This document shows positions 12,088-22,889 of a stretch of 64,000 bases of DNA, in pieces. The notes under the pieces are model-generated. The model ran no database searches and was not told the DNA's origin. It saw only the letters and a program-made list of their open reading frames with translations. Position 1 is the stretch's first letter; the number at the start of each line of letters is the position of its first letter. The translations under genes were made by a program, and so were the position numbers. The DNA comes from Poecilobothrus nobilitatus (lineage: Eukaryota; Arthropoda; Insecta; Diptera; Dolichopodidae): NCBI GenBank assembly GCA_947095535.1, contig OX352773.1:171256438-171320437 (forward strand), in the 5' to 3' direction.

Positions 12088-12966
12088 ACATATTTGCATT
12101 TTTAAAATCCAGATTTTTTTTATTTCTCATGTATTTGTTATCATTTTTTTTACTCTTTTTGTTGTGTTGTATATATTGTATTTGTATATATTGATTCATT
12201 TGTTCTGATTCTCTAACTATCTCTCTCCACAATGATGAAGAAAAGATGTAAAATGTTGGCGACAACATTTTTAATTACATTCGAAAGAAAGAAAGAACAA
12301 AACAAAAACTATATTCAACTGATGCTTAAATTTGATTTCAATGAATTAACATTTTTTATCTTTTTCTTTCATTTCTGGAAAATAAAAGAAAAAACTAGTA
12401 AAAATTTTTTTTATAAAATGAAAATGAGAAGAAGCCAAGAAGGAGAAATGTAAAATGAGAAGAAAAAAACATGAGATTGGAAAAATGTAAACAAACATTT
12501 TCTGATGCAACAGACTAATTTTTTGTTTTCATTTTTTTGGTTGTTGTTTTTTTTTTGTATATATACACATTATTATGCAAAAAGTTTGCAATACAATTTT
12601 TTTACTTGAAGTTTTCAAATTTAGAAGAATTATAAAGAATTTTAAATCATAATTTAATGATTGTTGTCACGATGAAAAGATGATGAAGTAATAAAAAATT
12701 TTCGGAAAAATTTTAAAAAGATCTAAAGACGATTATTAAAGTTATACTATAGTTATACTTATTTATTAGTATTAATGGACTGCAAAATGATTTCTTAGTG
12801 TTAAAATAAACAAGGTCTAGTTTAAAAGAGGAAATAATAACATTTTATAATGAATGAAAGAATTTTTTATTAGTATGTGTATTTAAAAAGGCATTCAGAA
12901 AATTTCTTTTTTGTATAAATTATAAAATTTTTGAAGCATTAAAACAGGGAATTAAACGTGCTCTTA
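12088..12966. other. AT-rich non-coding DNA
   Basis: No element or gene recognised. The 73-codon frame starting at 12232 is Lys/Phe-rich with no motif and no conserved partner. Confidence 0.5.
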
Positions 12967-12978
12967 AAAAACTTCCTT
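12967..12978. repeat. Left target-site duplication of Jockey-like insertion
   Basis: AAAAACTTCCTT here is repeated at 13653-13664, immediately after the (AAAT)n tail of the retrotransposon. The leading A residues of the right copy could be tail, but ACTTCCTT is shared in any case. Confidence 0.6.
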
Positions 12979-13652
12979 TTTCAAAATAGTAATTTACTTT
13001 AAAACAAAGTTACTGGGATACAAAAAACAATAATAAATTGGACAACATAAAACCACAAATTGATAAGTGGAAAAACAATGATAATCTGAGTCGAAGAGAT
13101 CTTACTGTTCTGACACAGTTGAGAATAGGACACACTAATCTGACACACATGATTGACAATCAGAACTCATCTGTGATTTACACCTATTTGACAATCAGAA
13201 CTCATTAGCACATGAGTGTGATTGCAGGCTCAATACTATTTCAGTACACCACATTTTTGAGGAATGCCCTCTTACTGTAAATCACAGAACATCTCTAAGT
13301 ATCTCATTGAGTTCTCTATCGGCAGATGACCAATGATAGGGTTATAGAATTTGTCAAAAAACAGAATTTTTACAATTTAATATAATTAAAGCTTAAAATT
13401 AAATTAAAAAATTCATTAAAGTAGAAAATGTTTAAGTTTTTAAATTTTTTATTTTATTTTTTTTTGTTTGTTGTTAAAATATAATATGTAAAAATAAAGT
13501 TTAGTATGTAAGTGTGTAGTAAGTAAGTTTATAATATACAAATATTGCTATAAATATTGTAATAACAAATTAATTTTTATAGAAAGATCAGGCTTTCAAA
13601 ACCATTTTTTGTGTTGTAAGCCAAAAAAACATTTTTAAATAAATAAATAAAT
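12979..13652 (+). mobile_element. 5'-truncated Jockey-like non-LTR retrotransposon
   Basis: A 3' piece of a reverse-transcriptase ORF (about 13033-13352) is followed by an AT-rich untranslated region and an (AAAT)n tail at about 13637-13652. A 12-bp direct repeat (12967-12978 and 13653-13664) encloses the whole. Truncation at the 5' end, a simple-repeat tail and target duplications are the standard signature of target-primed reverse transcription. At about 674 bp only the far C-terminal end of ORF2 is left. Confidence 0.75.
13033..13352 (+). pseudogene. ORF2 C-terminal end, Jockey-like retrotransposon
   Basis: Frame 1 reads NKLDNIKPQIDKWKNN, then LTVLTQLRIGHTNLTHMI, which is the well-known 'RLRIGHTRLTH' region after the Jockey reverse-transcriptase domain. 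The frame then hits a stop because an 18-bp segment (TTGACAATCAGAACTCAT) has been duplicated at 13153 and 13188. Reading from the second copy restores the continuation HECDCRLNTISVHHIFEECP, the Cys/His cluster expected next, and runs to a TGA at about 13334. The downstream GVI-FVKK-like wording (RVIEFVKK) suggests the natural terminus lies slightly further. Dead copy: truncated, one insertion, premature stops. Confidence 0.75.
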
Positions 13653-13664
13653 AAAAACTTCCTT

Positions 13665-16373
13665 AATTAAGTACATAAGTATATAGTTATTAGCATTTTC
13701 ATTTATATTGGAACAATAAAAGCATAAAATCAATTAAAAAGGCGGCAAAAAAATATAATCGAATCCAAATTATATGCATACACATTTAAAGATTTTATAG
13801 TTCTGTGGTAATGAAAATCTTAAATGTAAATAATTTCAGTTATAAGTTAAGTTCATAAGTTTTTATTTATGATTCGTTTGCATTATTATAAGAATGATCC
13901 TAACAAGCGTTTGACGTTTTGTCATGAGAATGTCGACTACCTATATTATAATGATGATGATCCTTTATGAAATTTTTAATTTTCTTCTTCTTCATAATCT
14001 TAAATACCTATACTAGAGACTACATTAATTTTTTTTCTACCTAACATTCATAAACACATAATCCAAAAAGAATATTTCACAAATCTGGATTGCAAAACAT
14101 TATCCTGTTTTCATAAATGAAATCAAATGAAAAAAAAAAAAAACTGGTTCATGTTCATTCATTTTATGAATATGAGAAGAGTTGCACATATTATAAATAA
14201 TGCAATACAATTTAAAATCAAAACCACACAGAGTAAATTAAAAAACAAAAACATCTACTTATATACCAGTATATTTATAAAATAATATAAATATATTTGC
14301 ATTTGTACATATATATATATATACATATATATAAAATTTAACCATTAAAAGATATTTTTAAGTAATGGATAAAACGTGTTGGTTGCTATCCTTGAAAGGC
14401 AAGTTAGTTAATTTTATTTTATTTTTGTTTTGTATGAACTTTTTTCTCCCTAATTCTTGTTATTACAGCATAGATGTCGTTTTTTTGTTTTTCTTTTTTA
14501 AAACACATCCACTAACAAAAAAGAAATAATTTTGTTTAAATAAAAATAAAAAAAAAAATTATTTTAAAAACTTACTGGCGACTATAAATTGAAATTACTT
14601 TAATAATATTACAAAAAAAAAAAAAAAAAAACAAATTTATATTTTAAAATTAAATCATTATTATCAATGACAGTCATATTACTAATAATATAATGAAAAA
14701 AAGATGGCTTATAATGTTATGCAATTAAGGAAAAGTTTGCATTCATTTTATTTTTTTTTTCTTTATTTATTCACAAAATAATCTAAGAAAAATAAGTCGA
14801 ATATAATTATCAGAGCCCTTTGTTATCAATGGAAAATAATCATTTCTACCTAAAAGTATGCAATTTTTTTAGTTAATAGTAATATTAATATTTTTTTTTT
14901 TAGGATAGAAAAAGCTAGCAATGAGACCGTTGCGGTCGAGTTGTGAACCACTTAGTTTATTCATCGTATTCAGCATATTATGGCTTAAATATGCATATAT
15001 TAAACAGTATTCAGCATATTATGGCTGTAGTATAGCTTTAGTATCCAAATCACTATTACCCGGATTGGTTCATAAATAAATAATAGAAAGGAAATTACGA
15101 TATTAGAAAACAATAGAGTAGGATATAGAATATAAGGCTTTATAAACCGTTGTCGTTTTTTTTTGTTTCTCTATACAAATTATTGTTTAAAAAGAATTTA
15201 AAATAAATTTTAAAAATTTCAATAAATTTGACAAATTACATAGTTAACAAAAAATATTTTATTTTAATATACACATACAATACAAAATAGATACAAAATC
15301 AAACAGATAATTGTATAGTAAAAAAATTGATTTTAATAAATAGCAGAATAAAAAAAATAAATTATGTTAAAAAAAAAAAAAAAAAATCAGTCATATATAA
15401 TTATGTATCTATTCTATGTAGAAAATTTTATTAATGCACCACTTTTTAATATTCTTTTACATTATGGTTTATTTTTTGTATCTGGTTTATTGCTATGTTA
15501 TAGCAATTGCACCATTAATGAACAAAAAAAAAAAAAAATAACGTATAACTTGTAAATTCCAACTCTTTGCTTAAAAATAAAATTTAGACTGGTTTTTTTT
15601 TTTTTTTTTTTTTTTTATAAAACACAAAACAAAAACAAGGTGTGCACCTAGTTTTGATGTGCGGGTTTTTTTTCAATTATTTTTTTTTTTAATTTTTTCC
15701 CTCATTTTTTCACTTACAATTTTGGCTTTAACTTCCATATTCCTACAATTATAAGTCATGAATTAAAATCTTTTATGTGTTGGTATATAAACATTGCACA
15801 GCATGTAAAGTTTGTAATTACATGTTCTTATTTTGTGTTTTTTTTTTTTTTTTCACTTCTGGTATGCAGTTTTTGTTTTTATTTTCTCTCTCATTCTTTT
15901 TATGGGAATTAAATGAGTTCAGTTAGTAAAATTCAAAAAAAAAAAAAAAAAATCAAATATTGCTGACTGCTGTTCTTTTTATGGTGGTACGGTACGAAAA
16001 TAACAAAAAAATAAAAACAAAACTAATGTAGTTCTAGTGCTATGTGGGCTGGAATTACTCTCTTTTATCTAAAAGAATTTTATAATAATAATAAAACTTG
16101 AAAACCTGGTTTTTTATTATAAACAACTTATAAGCGGAAAATTGTTTATTGATGTAAGATACTTATGAGTATGACAATTTCTTTATATTTGATTTTATGA
16201 TCGATCAATAATTCATTGATATTTTAAAGAACACAGACATTTAACAAAAAAAAAAACAAATAATTATTTCTGTTTTGTATACATTTTTTTACAATCTTTA
16301 ACCAATTTCTGATTATTTCCTTAATTAAGGGGGCCAATTCAAATTTGGCTTAATATTCTAAATTTTAGCATAA
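13665..16373. other. AT-rich non-coding DNA
   Basis: Mostly poly-A/T and (TA)n sequence. The only structured part is about 14925-15090, where GTATTCAGCATATTATGGCT occurs twice 41 bp apart (14966 and 15007), next to a slightly GC-richer phrase (GACCGTTGCGGTCGAGTTG). That may be an old repeat fragment. The frame at 15364 is low complexity. Confidence 0.5.
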
Positions 16374-16679
16374 TATACCGCCTTTTTTATTTTAACTGAA
16401 GACATTTTTACTTTTAGTGAAGACATTTGTAATAAAATTAAAGTAAAAAATTACATATGATATACATATTATATATATGTATATATATGTATATATAAAT
16501 CTGGTCCGAATATATTTGGATTACATAAATTAAATATATTATGTACCTATATTAAATATTTATATATAACATAAATTATTGCAGTAATGATTCTTCATTT
16601 AAAATAAAAATGTCTTCACTTTAGGTAAAAAATATTCACTTAAAGTGATTAAGTCCTCAGTTAAAGTAAAAGTGGTATA
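16374..16679. mobile_element. Possible MITE, about 306 bp
   Basis: The left end reads TATACCGCC then TTTAACTGAAGACATTTTTA; the right end, reverse-complemented, reads TATACCAC then TTTACTTTAACTGAGGAC. A second inner pair (CTTTTAGTGAAGACATTT and its reverse complement near 16605) extends the symmetry. Flanking TA-rich sequence hides any target duplication. No coding content. Confidence 0.5.
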
Positions 16680-17098
16680 TATAATGATGAACTATTCCTT
16701 TTTAGATTCTCTTTTTTTTTAGTGATTTTTTTTTTTTTAGGGTACTGATGACAAAATTTTAAATCAAATCTTATTGTGCATCTTAATGCAGACTAATTTT
16801 TTAATCGAAATTTCTAATAAATTTTTTGTATAATAAAGATCGTTATTTAAAGTTGTGTGAATCAAAAATTGAGTATGATATTTAATTTCTGTGCAAAATG
16901 AATACAACACCTTAAAATACTTTAAATTTCTGTTGAACGCTTTTTTTAAACTTTGTTGAACAATCAGGAATTAATTTACAAATTATTACTATTTAAAAAC
17001 ATCTTTCAAAGCATCATAATTGTACAAATTTTCCGTATGTCAAAATCCTGCCAAAAATAATTTAGAATTTCTATACAAAGAAAACAAAACGCTATTTT

Positions 17099-17240
17099 TT
17101 GAAACTTGTATTTAATAAACCACGTTGGTTCTCTACAAAAAAGCTACACGAGTTAGTGCATATCAATACCATTTCGGAGGAGATTGAAAAAATAAATATA
17201 GCATTCCAAAATAGTTGTAAATACGCAGAAAATCCGTTTA
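17099..17240 (+). pseudogene. Jockey-like reverse-transcriptase tail fragment
   Basis: The translated stretch contains NKPRWFSTKKLHELVHINT, then ISEEIEKINIAFQNSC and NPFI. This spacing (Pro-Trp-Phe/Tyr-x-x-Asn/Thr...Leu-His-x-x-Leu...Ile-x-x-Glu-Ile...Asn-Pro-Leu/Ile) is what follows the reverse-transcriptase domain in Jockey-clade elements. Sequence on both sides gives no further similarity, so it is an isolated remnant. There is no ATG start, and nothing suggests a host gene. Assignment is by pattern only. Confidence 0.4.
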
Positions 17241-17299
17241 TAAAAATGCAATTTTATATTAGTATATATATAAGTTTAGTTTTAGTTCCTGTAGGTTAG

Positions 17300-18462
17300 T
17301 TAAAATTTTATAAAATATTTATAAAATTTTAAATAAAAATGAAAATTCTGTAAGATTTTTCCATACTTTTATGAAAACATTATTGTCAGGTTATTAATAC
17401 CATATATACTTTTAAAAGTTTATTATTATGAATGATTTTACATCTGTGATGTGATTTCGTACAGATTTTTTTTTTTTTTTTTTGTTTTTTTTTTTTATTG
17501 TGTTTTAGACGATGACCAACTCCATGTATAGATACAAAATCAATGATGAAGTTAATATAGAAGTTAAAAAGTTGATTTGTATATCAAAATTACTGAATCA
17601 TAAACAAGTTTGTTTTTTAAATGACGATGACATGTTTTTAATAAAATTAATTCTTTTTTTTGTTTTTTTTTATTATATATTAAAATGTCGCTTTTGTTTT
17701 TGCTTCTTAAATGTTGACTCAATTCCGGTTCAAACAATATTAATTCTTTTTTTTTTTTTTTTTTTAATTTAAATTTTTTTTTCCTTTTACACGAAGTATT
17801 TTTAACTTTTTGTTAGTCATAAGTCGTTATAAAGATGCTGAAAATCAAGTGACAATTAATAATTCATGATCTTGTTGGAGATTTTTTTTTTTCCATAGAT
17901 ACTATATAAAGATAGGTACATATGTAATATGTACACGTTTTTTTTTAAATTGATCTCAATTGATACTCAATAATAATCTTTTTTTTTTTTTTTATTTATT
18001 TTAAATTACAAACTACAAATTGTAAAGGGATTCTAAATGGATATATGTATATGTACATATATGATTTTTATTGAGTTTTACCGCGCAATTTTTTACTTTT
18101 AAAGTCTGAGTCATTTTTGTTTGTTTGTTTTTTTTTGTTGTTCTTATGCTTGATTCGAAAGTATAGAGATTTTTATATTAATTTTTTGTTGGATTTTTAG
18201 ATATTTTTCTGAGAATTTTTAAACCTACTACATAATATTATATACATATATAGTAAAATTAAATTTGGTTAAATCAAACATTTCATTCTCTTGAATAAAC
18301 TTTGACTTTTAATCTATAAGATGATGTAATTTTTATATTGTTAGGTATTTCTATCGAATTTTAATTTGATTCAATTATTGATGGTGATGATGATGTATCT
18401 AACATTTTTAATGTTACATGTCAGATATTTAAAAAAAAACTTAAAAAAAAAAAGAAAAAAGA
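17300..18462. other. AT-rich non-coding DNA
   Basis: Long poly-T tracts (17467-17497, 17740-17766) and TATGTACATATA words only. The 86-codon frame at 17512 is Phe-rich low-complexity sequence. Confidence 0.5.
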
Positions 18463-18990
18463 TTTTTAGCACATTTTTTTAAAAATACATAATTTAAAAA
18501 ATTTGCTTATTAATTTCAATTTAACGCGTTGTGTTCCACCGTCTGTTTACAAAACTTGCATAGTTCTCTTAAAAAACTAAATATTATGAACAAATTTTTT
18601 TTATGTAACCCCACCAATTACGAAGCGACCTCAGAAAAATTATTTGTACCATCCCTGTTTAAGACAAGTGGTCAAAATGGGTAAAACAAGGGTTAAAACA
18701 TTTTAAATTTGCTATTTTTGAATATTTGTATCTTAGCCCACCTGAGCAAATGTTTTTTAAGTAGACGGAAAAATTAATACATATAATTGTTCATAAATAT
18801 TATTTTTGACATTTGTTAGTAACTTTTCTTAATTAAGTATATAGGCGTTTCCTTAAAATTGATGAAAGTGTCGCTTGATTTTTTACATTTTTTTCTTACA
18901 TATAAAATTTTAAGAAAATTTATAAAATTTGGTTGAAGATTTTGCTAAACTGTTTTTATTGTCTTTTGGAAAATGTTCGCCTTTAAAAGC
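18463..18990 (-). repeat. Dispersed repeat family F, diverged copy
   Basis: Starts with TTTTTAGCACATTT and has CCGTCTGTTTACAAAA at about 18539, as in the copies at 58095 and 20720. Further on, GTTTCCTTAAAATTGATGAA (18847) matches 21301 closely, and GTCTTTTGGAAAATGTTCGC (18960) matches a phrase at about 58770. No coding sequence. Confidence 0.45.
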
Positions 18991-19912
18991 GATTGCTTCT
19001 TTTTAAATTTTATATTGATTGAAACTGGAAAGCCTTTTTTAGATTATTCAAATTTTCTTATTGCTTTCTTATTTTTCATTAAAGGGCTTAAATTAACATC
19101 AAAAAAATGTATTTAATTATTTAATGTTTAAATAAGTCGTTAATTAAATCACTGTTTTTTATATTGTTTGGTTCAATGGTTTGTTTTATGAGATTGTCTA
19201 TATTTCTAAGCCATTGGATTGAAATCAAAGATAGACAAATTCGAAAAAAATGGCATCTTTATAGATATTTTAAAGGTAATAAATTGTGAAGCTTGTTATT
19301 TAAATAACTTATAAATATCACAAATTTGATGACATTTAAGAAATTTATATTAGAACTGAAAATCATGGACATTTTTTATTATAATTATTAAATAGTGACA
19401 AGTCTTGATCTTGAAATTAAAATATTTTTTTTACAAAATGTTGATTTTATTTAAATATTTAATTTATTAATTTTTTTTTTTTCTTTCTTTTTAGGTAAGT
19501 TCTTCGCATTAGATGAAATTCATTTTAAATATGTATTGATTTTGGTAAGATTATGTATTATCAAAATATATAACATAATATGCATATATTTTAGATTTCT
19601 TGTTATTAAAAAAAAATATCAAGTTTTTATTTATTATAGAATTTATTATTAAACTTTTCTATTTTCTTATCTTTTAATCGTGGATAACAATTTTTAACTT
19701 TATGTTTTTTTTTACTATATATTATTTATTTATTTTTTGAATTTTAAACTGATCATATTTCAATTTACATTATATTGTTCAACATTATCTTCGTAAGTAT
19801 ATAATAATATATGCATATATACAAACATAAATATATTCATATATACAATTATATTGATTTCAAAATATTTACTGATTTTTAGAACATTTTTCAAAAAATA
19901 TTTGAAAATTTC
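18991..19912. other. AT-rich non-coding DNA
   Basis: Nothing recognised. A poly-T tract followed by TTTAGGTAAGT at 19490-19501 superficially resembles abutting acceptor and donor splice sites, but no open frame accompanies it. Confidence 0.5.
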
Positions 19913-20072
19913 TCTCGGGAGTCCACCTAAATCCCAAAAAAAAGAATCCCAATGATACAAAATCACAAATAAGACAAAATCCAAAAAAAAATAATCCCAA
20001 ATTTCAAAACTCCAAATTAGAAAATCCCAAAATCTCAAATTTTAAAATCCCAAATTGCAAAATCCCAATTTT
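19913..20072 (-). repeat. Inverted minisatellite array, left arm
   Basis: On the minus strand this is a run of 11-18 bp units around ATTGGGATTTTG, varied by small indels and poly-T insertions. The same unit forms a second array in the opposite direction at 20590-20720. The 92-codon frame at 19760-20038 is a translation of this array (Trp/Phe/Asp-rich) and not a gene. Confidence 0.7.
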
Positions 20073-20589
20073 TAGTTAGTCATAAAATCAAGGTTATATC
20101 TTTCAATCTCGAATTAGGAATCTTGCTTGTTTTTTTTATCTTGCATTACAAAAAGCCACTATTAAAAAAATATTTTATTTTTAATACTTTTGTATAAAGT
20201 AGGTATGCCGTACCCGTATTAGAGTATTCCACTATTGGAAGTTCTTTATTATTGAAAATATATATTAATATAAAAAAAATATCTAGGAGGAATTTTATAG
20301 TTGGTTACAAAATCTGGATTATACGCCTTTTACAGAATATTTATATATATCTATATGTGAGATTCTGAGTTAGGAGCGATTTTAGAGTTGGTTACAAAAT
20401 CAGGGTTTCAATAATTTGTTTAGCGGGGGTTTGGGGGAGGCAGCCCAAACTATTTCAAGTTCATTATTGTTGTAATATATATATAACAAAAATAATTAAA
20501 AGAGATATTATAGTTGGTTACAAAATGAGAGTTATACGTCGTTTGCAGAATATTTATATATTATGTATATTCGAAATTCTTAAATTCTG
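20073..20589. repeat. Spacer between inverted arrays with three ~90-bp modules
   Basis: Three copies of the module beginning GTTGGTTACAAAAT start at about 20300, 20387 and 20513. The first and third continue with ATACG and CAGAATATTTATATAT wording. The second continues with CAATAATTTGTTTAGCGGGG, the same text that brackets family F copy 1. The rest is AT-rich. Confidence 0.6.
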
Positions 20590-20735
20590 AGATTTTGTAA
20601 CATTGGGATTTTTTTTTTTGGGATTTTGTAACATTGGGATTTTGTAACTTGGGATTTTGAAATTTGGGATTATTTTTTTTGGGAATTTGGGCTTGGGATT
20701 TTGGCTTTGGGATTTCGGACCCAACCTTTTTCTCT
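20590..20735 (+). repeat. Inverted minisatellite array, right arm
   Basis: Repeated units around ATTGGGATTTTGTAAC, with poly-T expansions at about 20610 and 20675, ending in GGGATTTCGGACC. Inverted relative to 19913-20072; together the two arms could pair over about 130-160 bp. The 72-codon minus-strand frame here (Asn-Pro-Lys-rich) is an array translation, not a protein. Confidence 0.7.
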
Positions 20736-21350
20736 CTGTCCGTTCGCCTGTCTGATTACAAAATTTCTTCACCGTTTAAGATAGAATCATAAAATTTTAA
20801 CCATTGATCAAGTTTCTTAAAGAATTAATATTGTAGAACAATTTTTTTTTTATTCAGTCGCAGCCATTACGGTACTGGGTATCTCCGCAGTACGTCAAAG
20901 TTTGAAAATACTCTATTTGCACAACATGTGTATATCTCCAAGTTCTGGCTTAAATTTTTTTTTTTATCTAAAAACGCCAACTGACAGAATATATATTTTT
21001 ACGTATTTATAAATCATTATCAAAATTATACATTTTTTTGTAATTTAAATTTACCGTTACGTGAAAACAAAAATTTTCAAGGTTTTGTAATACTGATAAC
21101 TTTGGTCGCTTTTAGTGAAATTTTTGGAATTTTGAGAGAAGAATTACAATAGTTTACCTTGAAAAATTCTACATCTTCCAGTTTAACAGCTACTAGTGGT
21201 GAAAAATAAAAATTTTGCTATTTTTAAACAACTTTAACTTTGGTACCTGTATTTTTTCAATATAAATGTGTTAATAGCTTTTTTGCTTAGTTATAAAGGG
21301 TTTCCTTAAAATTGAAGAAACTATCTCTTGATTTTTCACAATTTTTTCTT
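20720..21350 (-). repeat. Dispersed repeat family F, copy 2
   Basis: Aligns in order with the reverse of the 9180-10165 copy and with 58095-58800: CTGTCCGTTCGCCTGTCTG (20737), AATTTTAACCATTGATCA, TATTGTAGAACAA, TAAATTTACCGTTACGTGAA (21045), then GGTACCTGTATTTTTTCAAT (21242). It directly abuts the right minisatellite arm. No open frame conserved between copies. Confidence 0.55.
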
Positions 21351-22011
21351 ATACAGGATGCTTTTCTTTCGATCTTAAATATTTCTAGGGTGTATTTGGG
21401 AAACCAAAATGAAAAAAAAAAAATGGTCTGTAAGAAAGAGTCTATTTCCATGGGTTCTTAAGATAATGAGGTCTAATGTTTTCAATTTAATTTGCTTATA
21501 TCTCAAAAACACTACTGAACTAATTAATAAGTTTGCACAGCACGGTTAGAAAGCTTTGCATTTCAGATTTGCAAACTCTGTCTTCTCTTAGATTCTTTTC
21601 GTTCATAGGTTAAAGGGGTGCCCGGAAATAATGCCCCAGGAAATAAAGTCGATACGGCTTTATTTCCCTTCTGATGCGGATATAATGTCGAAATCGCGAA
21701 TTTCAAAAATTCGGCTTTATTACCACTTTTAAAAGGAAATAAAGTCGAATCGACCTTATTTCTATTTTCTAAATATGTATTTCATTTTTTCTTTTGATTT
21801 TGACATCAGTGATACATGAGGAATTTCTGTTGAAATATGCATAAAAAATAATTAATAGGGATTTTAGACTTGAATATGAAATCAGAGTGTTCTATTTTTC
21901 CAGAACAAATTTACTCTGGAAAAGGGGGGCAAACTTGATTTTGTTGTTTGTGATTTTTATGGGGGACCAACTCTAAACACCCTCTTATTTTTTTTTTCAG
22001 TTATATTAAAA

Positions 22012-22646
22012 GGTGCAGTGACAGAACACCCGAGGAAATAGATCACGCTGGAAATAAATAAGGATACGCTTTTTACAGAATATTTAGATATATGCATATG
22101 CTAGTTTCTGAATTAGGATAGATTTTAGACATGGTTACAAAATCAGGTTTATACGCTTTTTCCAGAATATGTATATAATCCTCCTAATTCAAAACTCGCA
22201 TATGTATATTTTTAAATATTCTGTAAAAGGCGTATAATCCTGATTTTGAATTCAATTCTAAAATCCCTCACAAAATCCCTGACAATCGGAGTATTACTTA
22301 TATACATATTTTCGAAAAAGGATATAACCTTGATTCCATAACCAACTCTAAAATCTCTCCCAAATCAGAATCTCGCACACATACATATTAGTAAATATTT
22401 TGAAAAAAGGGGTATCCAATTTTTATCCAAAACTCTAAAATCTCTCCTAATACGTTAGCTCTACATATTCCATTACACTCTTCTTTAAACAACAAAAAAT
22501 AGTGTGGGTCTTAATTCCAATTCAAAAGGAAGCCTGAAAACGAAGCCCGCGGGCTTTAATTCCTTTTAATTATGGGCTTTAATTCCAATTTAAAAAGGAA
22601 TTAAGGCCCGCGGGCTTTATTTCTTCGGGCGTTCTGTCACTGTACC
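22012..22646. mobile_element. Element B, MITE nested inside element A
   Basis: The left terminus GGTGCAGTGACAGAACACCC and the right terminus GTTCTGTCACTGTACC (about 22631-22646) are inverted repeats that extend over GAGGAAATA / TATTTCTTC. The flanks ATATTAAAA (22003-22011) and ATATGAAAA (22647-22655) form a 9-bp duplication with one mismatch. Inside, ~90-bp modules (AGTTGGTTACAAAATCAGG-like) run forward on the left and reversed on the right (about 22132, 22238, 22328, 22420), so the core folds back on itself. Near the right end GCCCGCGGGCTTTAATTCC-type text occurs twice. No transposase. The 9-bp duplication is compatible with a Mutator-like origin, but this is inference. Confidence 0.65.
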
Positions 22647-22780
22647 ATATGAAAAATATATTATTTATTTTTGTTTTATTTATTTTATTTATTTCTAATG
22701 TCATTTCTAGGAACTTAAATATTTTTTTGATATTAGCATCAGTGGACGTGTATACCAACAGCGTAGGGAAGCGCTCGTCT

Positions 22781-22870
22781 GGGTGTTCTCAACAACCCAC
22801 CGGCTACTTGATGTAGCTGTCTGGCCCGCCGGTTACCGGCACGGGTGGCGCACGCCTCGCGGCCGCGTTC
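22781..22870. other. GC-rich island present in A copy 1, absent in A copy 2
   Basis: About 90 bp with markedly higher G+C than anything else nearby, including CCGGTTACCGG flanked by further complementary bases and GCGGCCGCG. The flanks (GCGCTCGTCT before, AGGTCTGGCC after) are contiguous in the other A copy near 54147 (GCGCCCATCT, GCAAGGTCTGGC). It was therefore either inserted here or deleted there. The 75-codon minus-strand frame through it (Arg/Ala-rich) has no motif and I do not regard it as a gene. Confidence 0.6.
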
Positions 22871-22889
22871 GCGAGGTCTGGCCATAATA

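Noticed and set aside
14925..15090. 41-bp direct repeat around GTATTCAGCATATTATGGCT as a mobile element
   Set aside because: Only a simple local duplication is visible; no ends, tail or second genomic copy in the window.
19485..19505. Acceptor-like poly-T tract followed by TTTAGGTAAGT
   Set aside because: It would define a zero-length exon; poly-T followed by AG is frequent by chance in this DNA.
19760..20038. 92-codon minus-strand Trp/Phe/Asp-rich frame
   Set aside because: It is a translation of the TTGGGATTTTG minisatellite array.
20554..20772. 72-codon minus-strand Lys/Asn/Pro-rich frame
   Set aside because: Same cause: translation of the right minisatellite arm.
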